64,000 nucleotides of DNA from Macrocystis pyrifera (taxonomy: Eukaryota; Sar; Phaeophyceae; Laminariales; Laminariaceae): positions 909,001-973,000 of the forward strand of contig JASSKH010000038.1 in the NCBI GenBank assembly GCA_031763025.1, in the 5' to 3' direction. Under the pieces are notes generated by a model. That model ran no database searches and had not been told where the DNA came from. It was given only the letters and a program-made list of their open reading frames with translations. Within the stretch, counting starts at the first letter, position 1, and each line of letters opens with the position of its first letter. The position numbers and the translations under genes are program-made. Shown here piece by piece: positions 45,901 through 57,483 of this stretch.

Positions 45901-48900
45901 ACTACAGTATGGTCCCCCGTAATATATAGTTGAACATTATCTGTAGCAATGAATACGACGAGCGTACGAGGATTTTATGTAAATAGAGCTGGAACGAATT
46001 TAGCCGCCAAAACAGCGGTCAGAGCGTTTCAGCGAAATGACAGCATTAGAGGGTCTAGCCGTCCGGCCTTGCTAATTGGCGGGCGACGGACCCCCAACGG
46101 CGGGCGACCAGACCCCCCACCGGGGGCAGGGCAGGTATTAGCTATCGGCAGGTAACTACTGTAGGAGGACGGAGATACGCACGCCGAACCTGACTCGTTT
46201 TTTTTTCTGCAAAAGCTTCGTTCACAACAAAAGCAACTTGAAAAGATCATGAGAGATGGAGTACTGCCACGAACTATTATCAAATACGACACGTGGCTGA
46301 ACGAACTTCCCGCGAAACCAGCGGTGTGAGCGTTGCAGCCAACACTATAGCTGTATGTAGAGGGTGCAGCCGTCCTTGCTTTCTTGATGGCTGCAACATG
46401 CCCTCAGCGGTGGGCGACCAGACCCCAGCAGGAGCAGGGTAGGCAACTACTACACGGAAGCGAAGACATGAACGCCTGACCTAAACCGAGCCTTATCTAA
46501 AACAGATATTTAGTAAAAGATATCAACTCTGAAACTTTCTTTCATAAACAGTAAATCACTCTTGAAAGCTAACTTTGGAAGATAACCACCGGCGTCGTAG
46601 TGATCGGGCAAGCAAGACTGGCCAGCCAAAACGAAAACATACGTGAGTCAATACGAAGTATCGCAAGAAGATGAAACCCTCAGAAACAAACAAATATTGC
46701 GGCGTCACGGCAGGTGTGCCCAGACGGCCAACCGAAGATCGTTGACATCGTGGACTGCACCGGCTCGGGAGATGTGGACACGTCTATGGTGGTGAAAGGA
46801 GCCGCCGTGAAGACCGTTGGGGATGTTCGCGAGATCAAAGGTCTCTCGGGCAGGTATGGTGCGGTCTGGTTTCGATAGATGTTGAGTGCCTTCACGCGCG
46901 GTTTCTGTTTTGGAGCACCGGGTGGCTATTGTTGGTGGTGCTGTTGGTGTTGTGGAGACCGATGATAACGGAGGCACGTTGTTTCAAGGTTTAGATAAAA
47001 AAAATATTGCTTTCAAGAAACATCTGAAGGTGTTCTCGTACCGCCGGTGTAGATTTTTTTTTTTTTTTTTAGAAAAAATAGAACAATTTGATTTTTTTTT
47101 TTTTGATTTTTTTTTTTAACCCGGCTGCAGGCGGCGCAATTTGTTTTTTCTCGTTGTAAATTGTCAACGCGCTGATAAAAAACCGCTTCGTCCGACGATG
47201 GACCTCGATCTCGACGTAGACTCAACTCACGGCCAGGACTAACAATGCAGATGACGATCATGAAGATATCAGGTGGATCCGATGGCCTCATACGCCTGGC
47301 GAGCACCCGCCACATATCACAGGCTATTGCGCGAACACGGTGACCCTATGGTGGATCGGAGCCCCGAACGAGCGCGCCCCGTTCAGATTTAATGACGCGG
47401 TCGTTTGTTTTGTTGATCGAGAACTGTCGAAGACTCGGAATTTCGCCGCTTCGAACTAGACATTTGGCTGAGCTTTTCTCAAGCCGATCTCTACCCAACA
47501 GCTGCCCGATCATTATTTTTCTAGTTGTTTTTTCACTAAAGTTTAACCTATGGAGGTTTTGGCTTTCTAGAATCGTGCTCATAGCAAGCGGGTACTGAAA
47601 AGTTCCGGCGGATATCTTCGAAATTCAAGCTTTTTATGGAAACTTTGCGTTCCCATTGTCACGAACGCTCTTGTTGTTGTTCTTGCTGGTATTGTTGTTG
47701 TTGCTACCGTTATTGCTGCTATTGCTCTTGTTTTTTTTGTTGTTGGTGTTGTTGTTGATGTTGCTGCTTGCGTCGTTCTCCTTCTCGCTCTCTCTATTTT
47801 ATTTCTCCGTTCTCCTGCCGTGACACACCGTGGTATAGGCGAGGGTACCGCCATACCAGTGTACCTCGATTTTCACCACTGCGACCCTCTTATGTTTGCT
47901 GTTTCCCCTTCCTCCCGCTTCGTGCGCTTGGGGCGGGGGGGGGTTGGGGTGGGGGACTGAATAGAACTCTACGGCTGAACCCCGCGTGGAACAACCCGTC
48001 GGGGGAGTGGCGTATCGGCATCAAGCGCGCCTATGAGCTGTTCCCGAAGGTCCTCGTCAACCGGGTCAAGGCGGAGCGCCGCAAAGACTGGGACAAGAAG
48101 CACCTAGCCGCCGAGGTGTGATAGGCAAAACGGACAATTATTTGTTCACGAAGTGTACAGTACCAAATATCAGCCGTGAGATGGAGGGCTTGGTCGAAAC
48201 TCATACCTGGTATATTGCAAGCTGTGCGTTATACGATGAATTTATAAGAAGCCCACCCACGTTTGCGCTGGACGTGGCCGCGAAGGAGTATCCCATCTGC
48301 TTTGGGACTGCATCCTCGTTTTTTAGATATTAACTAATTGGAATTGGTGTGGGAAAATGTTTGGACTTGTGAAAGAGCTGCCTGAGTGTGAGGTTGTGAC
48401 TGGCTAATGTTTTTTTTCATAGATGGGTATGCAACGGTAAGCGAGGCATTAGGCGTGTTTGTCGGTGCAGTTGCAGCTGTAATGAGTGCCGACACGTACC
48501 TGTTGCTATCAGGACTTTAGTCGCAGCAGCGGCCGTTGCCTACAATAGTCGAAGCAGCGGCTTTTGTCGACAGCCGTAAGTGCAGAATGCGGTAGGGGGT
48601 GCTGTTAACAGTAATTGCAGCATCAGTTGTTGACAGCAGTGTTCGCAGCAGCAGGTGTGGGGTTTCAACAGCAGGTGTAGTCAACAGCAGTGCAGCATCT
48701 GTTGCTAGTAAAAGTTTCAGCAGTAGCAGCATCGGCTGTTGCCGACAACACTAGCACCTAGTTGCGAAAGCGTTTGCTTCAAAATATCGTGCTTACTGTT
48801 CTCATTCAGTTTTTTGTGCTGTGTGTGTGCGTGTTTTTTTTTTCTGGTTTGGCTGTTTTTGATGCGGAGGGGTATCGTCGAGTCAGCGCTCTCTTTCTAC

Positions 48901-49827
48901 TCTCTATAGCAACGGCGCCAGTGTACTGCCGATATGTTTCCGTTGATGTAGGCTACCGTTGAAACGTCTCCCGGTGATGAATGTTGCCGTTTATGTATGC
49001 TTCCTTTGGTTTACCGTGTCAGTGTTGCAGTTGATCTAGGCAACCGTTCGTGCACGTTACCTTTGATTAGGTTTCCGATGGCATCCGTTTCCGTTGACCT
49101 ATGTCACCGTTGTGTATGATACCGTTGATGTGTATTTTGTACGCTAGCTTTGACTGTTTCTGTTGATATATTTTACGGCTGAGATACTTTTTCGTTGGTG
49201 TGTTTTGACGTTGACACATGTTATCGTTGAGGTATGATATCGTTGTCGCCCCGCACGTCTCGCCGTGTTCCGCGCTTCCCAAGGCTACCGTGGCTAGGGA
49301 ACTCGCTGCCTGGAAAGGGGCTCACCTGAACCCCACGGCCACCGAGAAGAAGTTTCTGCAGGTTTGATCATATGCAGGCGTTTTGTTTTTGTTTCACGGT
49401 TTCGGTTCACTGTGAACGTGTTTTCTAGTACTTGGAGTTACGATTGCTGTCATCGATACTGCTGCAACTCAACTTGCTTGATAACTGTGTCTTGTATTTT
49501 GTGTAATGATACTCTCTATTTTTTTTGTGCCACGTGCTGCCATTGCTCTGGTGTATTTCGTCTTGGTGTTTTTGCTCTGGTGCCCTTTTTTGTGTTATTG
49601 GTGATGCTGCTGCCATTACAGCCGTTGCCATGGATTGTTCCATTGCTACGCCCTGCCATTTGTTTCCGTTTTGCTTGCATTGCTGTTGCTAGTGTTGCTA
49701 CCTTTGTTGTTGCTGCTACAACAAACAACTACTACTACTACTACTACTACTACTATTGTTGCTACTACTGCTATTACTTTTACTACTACTACTGTACTAC
49801 TACTATTACTACTACTACTATTAATAG

Positions 49828-49896
<69 letters not shown>

Positions 49897-49903
49897 CACT
49901 GCC

Positions 49904-49967
<64 letters not shown>

Positions 49968-52900
49968 CATCTACTGCAACTACCACTGCCATCTCCACTA
50001 CCACTATCACCAACATCAACACCGGCCTATGTACCACTATCTCTGCAGCTGCCACCACGTCTATGTACCACTATCACCATCTCTACCACCACCACCCCCT
50101 CAGCTACTATTGCCACCCTCAAACGAAAAACAAACAGCGTTGCCGTCTAAACTACCCTTTGCCTACCTGTGGAAGGACTTGGAGGCCAGGGCGGCCTACC
50201 TGGAAGAGTGCAAGTCAAACTTTGATGACCCAGGACCATTGCACGACTGCGTGGTGTGGAAAGGAGGAGGAGGCGGTGTCGAAAAGGGGGCAGAGGGGGA
50301 GGATGACATGTGGTGGGCCGCGGTAGACACTGCGGAGGATGGAGACCTGTCGCAAGCGGTGGCCATGACGGATTTCGACAAGGTGCGAGATGTGCTGATC
50401 ATTTTTTGCGTTTTTTTTTGCCTGATTTTTTTACTTCGCCCTTTTTTTGTTGTACAGTAGTTCCCTCGGTGTGGTTTTAGAGCTGCACTCATTTTTTTTC
50501 GGCACTAGTTGTCGTTGTTGGTGTTAACGCAGGGCCATTTTCTGACAGGTAAATGGGTTCATTCTTAACTTTTCAACCTTTTGATTTTGTTCGCAGGCGG
50601 CAGCCGTGATGGGTTTGCGAGGCATGCTCATCCGCTTTTATATTGCACCCACCCAACCTTTTGAGAACAATTTACTTGAAAATAGCGTGACATTATTTTT
50701 AGAGCGATATTATATCTAAACTGCAGTTGGTACTTTGCAGGGCTTTTCGCGGGTCATGACCCGACCCGCGGGTCGGGTTACGGGGTGTTCAAAATATCAT
50801 GGGTCGGGTCGGGTCGGGTCAGGAAGTGGTCAAAATCTCACTGGTCGGGTCGGGTCGGGTCAAGAGGTTTTCAAATCTCCCGGGTCGGGTCGGGTCGGGT
50901 CAAGAGTTTTTCAAATCTCACGGGTCGGGTCGGGTCGGGTCGGGTCAAGAGGTGGTGAAAAGCTCACGGCCGGGTCAGGTCATGACACGCGAGAAACGGG
51001 TCACTCGCGGGTCGGGCCAGCGTGACCCGCGAGTTCTTTTCTGCTGACCCGCGGGTCGGACCCGCGCATCCGGCCCGCGGACCCGACACTCAAAGTACTT
51101 CCCGCTCTCTTACCCAAAGGCTTTCTCGTACAAATACCCAATAATACTCCTTTGGAATCTTATTCGAACATTAAAACACTATCAAAATCCATATACGCAT
51201 GCCCGCATCCACTATTACCTACCCACTACAGCCAGGCCACATATCCCTTGTGGGCACAAAAATGAATATTAAATTGTTTTTGAAGTGTCGACCCACGGGC
51301 CGGATCCGCAGGTCGGACCTGCGGGTCAAGATAAATAGTCTCGCGGGTCAAGGTGACTTGACCCGCATGAAACCCGTGTCTCACGGATCAATCCGAAGGT
51401 GGCGGGTCGGGTCGGGTCGGGTCAGGAGGTTTTGAAATCTCGCGTGTCGTGTCGGGTCGGGTCAGGATATTTTCAAATCTCACGGGTCGGGTCGGGTCGG
51501 GTCAAAAACTTTTTTGATCTCGCGGGTCGGGTCGGGTCGGGTCAAGAGGCTTTCAAAATCTCGCGGGTCGGGTCGGGCGACCCGACCCGTGAGATTTGAC
51601 CTGACCCGCGAAAAGCCCAGGTATTTTGCATTGTTGTGAGATCATTTTTGGAGCGGTAAAAAGGTAAATGTTTAGTTTTTTCGGTTTCGCTCGCAGGCGG
51701 TGGGCATGACAGATTTCTACAAAAGGTGCGAGACGTGTTTATCCGCTCTAGCAGTGTCCCCAAGTTCTTGGACACAAACTGTGATACTTTGAATGAATGT
51801 CGGATTAGTAGTGGAACGGTACAAGGGTTTTTCAACTTTCTTTGGTTTCGCTCATAGGCGGTGGCCACGACGGATTTCGACAAAAGGTGCGAGGCGTATT
51901 TACTCTCCTTAAGACTGCACCTACCTTTGTAGGGAGATACTATTACGGGGGTCCATAGTTAACAGGACCTATGGTGTACATAAAAACCTATATATTTTCC
52001 TATTTTTACTAACAAAATTTGGTCCCGTTAATTATGGACCCCTGTAATACCATACTTCGAACTAGTGTGTCCAGGGCAGAGATGAGTCGATCAGGCGCCG
52101 CGGCTACCGAACCAGTCGAGTAGTTAGTGTCGCAATTATCACGACAGGATGGGGTCGTGCTCGTAATTTGGGCATTTGTAGGGAAGTGAGTGAGGCATGC
52201 CTTGCCTGGACTTGACGGCTACTGTACTGTGCCTGCTAGTTATTTGTTGGGTAGCGAAGGAATCCTTGATGAAGGCATCGTTCATTGATACACCAAACTC
52301 TCAAGTGGGGGCACAAACGCTCCAGTCAAATACAAATACACAGAACTCCCGCAAAATTACCTCGCGCAACTAACTGTAGTACCCATTGATAGCCAACTTA
52401 TTAGTCGGCAAATTTGTAGTCAGCCAAATTATTGTCGGCGACTTGTTACCAGCCAACTTGCAGCCCTGGTACCCTCGCTGTAACCGGCAGTGTCGCTATG
52501 ATGATCGATCGGTGTGGTGAGCGTGGCCGATGTTGTCGCTGTGGCCATTACCGTTGCTTTTTCCGTTTTTGTACTACGAGTAGTGTGGCTACGTACCACT
52601 TAAGTATGTACTCCTGTAAGTTCGACCAAAGTTTTTATTTTTTACGTTAAATTTCTTTTGGCGAGCTTCATGACGCGGTCACTCGATTCTGCCGTCCGTT
52701 TCGCAGCTATGTTCAGTACAGGTTACAGTCGGAATGAGGCGATACCATCTAGGGGATACGGGATTTTTTTTTTTTTTGCATTCGTTTATTTGTTGTCGTC
52801 CGTTTCGCAGCTACGGCAGCACCATTACAGCCGTATAGAGGCGGTACCATATAGAGAAAAGGACATGGTACTTCCACATTTTTTCTCATCTGCATATTTG

Positions 52901-55900
52901 TTCTCGTCCGTTTTTTTCGCAGTCATGTTGAGGCAGTACATCTCGGGGGATAGGACCACAGATTCACACTATATATTTGTTTGTTTTGCTGTCGTCCGTT
53001 TCGCAGCTACGGCAGCATGGGCGGTTCAGCGACGTGGCCTGCCTCAACTTCGGAGTGCACGTGTATGGTGATGGTGATGTGCTCTCCATCGTTGTCGACG
53101 CGGGGGCGCACGGAACGCACGTCGCAGGTATTTGGGGTACCGGTAATGGAGATGATGACGGTGGCGGTAATGGCAGAGGTTACGGTGACGGTATTGGTTA
53201 CCTCCAGTATTGGGAAGCGGTAGAGGTAACTGTAGAGGCAATGTAGAAGTTACGCTGACGGTAGTCGTAACGGTAACTTTCAATTGTAGTGGTGGTAACC
53301 GTACTTGCAACGGATATAACGGTGACGGTATTTGGTAATGCTAGCGGTATCGGTAACAGGTTGTGGTGGCGGTAGTGGAAATGGTAACCGTGGTGGTGAC
53401 GATCACCGTAATGGGAGCGGTATCGGTGACGCCCGCCTCCTTGGCGATGGCTTGAATTGGGTCTGTTCTTCGTCTCGCGTTGCTGGGCTGAATGTTGATT
53501 GGTGGAGTGGCTGGTTGGTTCTATTTTGTTGGTTCCCTTGTTTTGTTCTATGATACTTGTTTGGTTGGACGTTAATTTGTTTTTGCTTTTGTTCGTGTGA
53601 TTGCTAGGTGCAGTCTGTTCGAATATTTGATAGCTTGGCTGCTTGGCCGAGGACGGTCACCCCGCCCCCCTGGACTGTACTCTCTGTCGCTACTGACGCG
53701 TGCTGTGATGCAGGTAGGTAGCAATTCTTGGCAAAATAGTCACTGGGACCGACGGCGCTCCTCGACTACAAAACTGCCCAACCGTTGCATCGTCGGAACC
53801 TTATCTGCGTGTTTTTCAATCGTACCCGGCATAACCTACTGTTAAGCCGTGGGATTTTGGTTTACGATTTTTGTGAAGAGCCAGTTTTGTGCGTGACTTA
53901 CTGTATTAATGATTTATTTGAATAGGGCTCCTCAAGCGACGAGAGTTGGAAAATGTACCCTTCTCGTCCGCAGCATGCGTCTCCATCGCCTCCACCGCCT
54001 CCGCATTGGGTACTTCGTGACGCAGTACTTGGTTACTTACTCGATTTCTCAGGCTCGGTTATAATTTCTGAGGGCATGGTTACGTCTCTCTCCTGTGTTT
54101 TCCCTGTTTGTTTGCGCTCTCCCCCCCCCCCCCCCCCCCCCCCCCCGACATGCTCCGTCCCGGCATTGTAGGGATGCGAGGGTCTATGGTCATACGACTA
54201 CGGCCATGCATGAGATCGAGTACATCTCTCCTATCGAGTACAGCCCCCCCCCCCGGCCTCCCCCCCTGAGTAGCCCGCCTCGTGGTTGTTGTGGATGTTC
54301 TTCCATTTCTAAACGGTCTTGTATTCTCGGTTTGTGTTCCGACCCCGTCTTTGCTGTGGGTGTTTTTTGTTCGATCGCTGAATGAACGCTCTTGTGTTGA
54401 TTTTGTTTTTGTCTATGCCCTGTTCTGCTCTGAAGGAATCGTCGCCGCTTACTACCCGGACGATGACGAGGCTAACGGGGTGGCACCGGGGGCTCAGATC
54501 GTCTCTCTCAAGGTACCGACGGCTCTCTTGAAATTGGCGCCTTTTTTTGACCACTGTCGTATGTCTTTTGTTGCGCCCTTGTTGGACCCAGAGATAACGG
54601 CACAGCATGAGGATAATTTGGGACTAAGTCAACTGTCTGCCAGTAATACCGTATATATGCTAACACGCTATTAAAAGCGATAACACAGCCCCTCGGACGA
54701 ATGCCACTGGGACTAGTGATACTGTGATGAGTAAACAAAACAAAATCGCGGCAACGGGGAGAGTGGATACGTCGAGCGATACCTACGTCCATGGACAAAT
54801 CTCCACGAGAAATTTCTCAAGCCGCCGTTTTCGTTGTGCCTGCCCCCCTTAAGTAATCGTCTGGAGAAAATCGGCTCTGAAACTCATGCCGGGGTGTACA
54901 AGTTTTTTTGTCATGCATGGCCGTCGTCGTATGACCGTATGAGCATACTGTAGACCCTCGCATCCCTAACATGCCGAGACGAGGCACGTCGGGGTTTCAC
55001 CGACCAGGCAGACATCGCTATAGCAACAGGCGCGAAGCGCCCGTGAGGTAGGTATTCGGCGAAAAGTCGCGCGGAGTGTGAGCTGCATCCTACTGAGAAT
55101 CGCTTGTGAGGCGGACTTTCTTGCCCATGGATGGCAGCTTCAATGAGTTAGTGAAGTTGTTTTCCGGTTCGGCCACTTCCAGAGACAGCAATGGGCTGAT
55201 GTCGGGGTGCGTGTTATCTTGCGTGCTGCGAGGTACTATTGCGGAGGACCATAGTAAATAGGACCAAATATTGTGGGTAAAAAAAGGGAAATGTGTAGGT
55301 TTTTGTGTGTACCGTAGATCCTATTTACTATGGACCCCCCCCGTAATAATGCAGTCTTCAGGAGCCTAAACCCGAGCCTAATTCCACATGTTTTGTCTCC
55401 GCGACAGGGGTGGCGTCCTTAAGGCCTTAAACGGGTCCGATAAGCGCCGACGTGTGAAAGTCTGAGCGCGCAGCCGTAGGAGTAGGCCCTTGTCCTCCTG
55501 CCTGTACGGTAGTTCAAGCAAGCAGTAACACCGATACTGTCAATGCGTCACTCGAATAAAAGCCACAACGGTGCGCCTTTTTGCGATTACACCGGCGTTT
55601 GTGCGGACAAACTATGTGCGTGCTCTGAACTACTTTTTAGTGGAATAGGTTTTGAAAAAGTAAAATGGTAAAGAGACGAGCGGTAAGAGACAAAACGAAC
55701 TCTGCCGCCGTGCACGTGTGAATTTCTTTCGTTTGCCGCCAGCCGCTGATAGTTCGACTACCGCTAGCGCTAGTCCCACATGGTTTCGATCGTGTTGTCG
55801 CTTGCCATTTGCGGTGGCATTAGGTATCGTTTTTGGTAGCATCGGCTCTGGTTTGTCGCTATCAGTTATCGAATATGAAGTACATATTGCTTCGATTGAT

Positions 55901-55987
55901 TTTATAAGACCCCATGGTACCAGGTATCATGTATGGCCGCTCGAAAATGTTGTCCTCGTGGTCGCCCCACCTCGCCCCCCCGACCTC

Positions 55988-56020
<33 letters not shown>

Positions 56021-57405
56021 GCCCATCCACCCCCCACACCTCCCACCCCCCTCCGCCCATCCACATACCACACCTCCCACCCCCCTCCGCCCATCCACAT
56101 CCCCCCCCGCCCACCCACGACCCACACCTTCGCCCCTTCCCCCTTCTGCTACCACCGCCTTCCAGATCGGGGATTCCCGCCTTGGGTCGATGGAAACCGG
56201 TACCGGCGTGGTTCGCGCCGTGACGGAGGCAGTTCGGATGGGGTGCGACGTCATCAACATGAGCTACGGCGAGGCAGCCGCGCTGTGTGACAGCGGAAGG
56301 TAAGCATTAAGCAGGCGGGTCGTTTCGATATGGTGGCGTAGTTATGTTTCATGATCGGGGTGAGGGTTAGTAGGGGTTTCGAGCTCGGGTTCTAGCGTTA
56401 GATGGTTCGGGCTGGCTTGTTGTTTGGTGAGGCGTAGGCGAGGGAAACGCTGCGAGACTGTCGCTGCGAGTCAAAGCGTGTTTGTCAACCGTCGATTCCT
56501 TGCATTGTAGTTCGGACACCGCATTTCATCGCCCCCCAACCAAGCAGCATCCGATGCTGTAATTGGCCGTTTTTGCTGCAATTGTTTCCGTCCGACAGTC
56601 CCAGAAACAAATAATATCCGGAACTACGTACCTGTATCCTGGTTGTGCAAATTGTACCCCCGTTGCGTTTCGTAAGGTTTTCGACGTGGCTCGCGTCCTG
56701 CATAGGTCACAACCGTAATTATACCTGCACCCTCGTTGTGTACAAAATGCACTCCCGTTGCTCTGTCCTCGATTTTGGACCGCTAAGGTACGTCCCTACC
56801 TGTTCGTGATGGGGTGAGTTTCGCCTTTGTGAACCAACAGTAAAATGTCTAGAAACACCAACGTGTGTCTTTGGGTGAATGTTTGGTGGAGGAGTGGAAA
56901 TTTATTTTCCGAGACATCCCCCTGAACGATGTTTTACTCCTTATTGTGGGGCAACCCGAAGGCGTGCTGATTCTGTTTGGGGCGTCATGCACTTGCTGGG
57001 TGTATGCCTAGCCTACCCTTTCTTTTAAATATGGTTCCGGCGCCTCTGGGAGTGGTTTTTCGGTAGTTAAGGTTGTGGTTTTGCCTCTCAATGCCAAGAC
57101 ATGTATGGAACGTTCCCGTACATGATTCCCGTTCACCTGTTGCCATTTCGAGGCAAAACATCAACGTCAACTACGGTACAGTAAAGTCACGCCCAGAAAC
57201 CCCGGGGCCACCAAAGTAAAAACTACATCTAGCGTGTGCATAACGCCCTGAATAACTCAAGAACGTCTTCGGGTTACCCCACGAGAAACGGTATGATCAT
57301 CCACGGTGCTGTTTGGCGAAAAGCTACTGTTCAACTACACACGTTGGGTATTTTCTTGCAGATTCACGGAATCACCTCCAATACGATTACTTGGGTGTTT
57401 TCCAG

Positions 57406-57483
<78 letters not shown>

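Larger units (their letters stand above)
36927..46713 (+). other. TPP2 intron 1, 9.8 kb
   Basis: Unusually long. It contains GAGTACT-type repeats (37500-37820), a TA-flanked inverted-repeat element (38501-39563), a coding-like antisense segment (39600-40200), a foldback (40434-40625), a TTA-flanked element (41026-41864), 110-130 bp repeats (42540-42890), and tandem arrays with a nested MITE (45245-46045) and 46050-46490. Confidence 0.85.

Noticed and set aside
49364-50326. 320-codon plus-strand frame
   Set aside because: It reads through the TAC microsatellite of TPP2 intron 4 and into exon 5 in the wrong frame.
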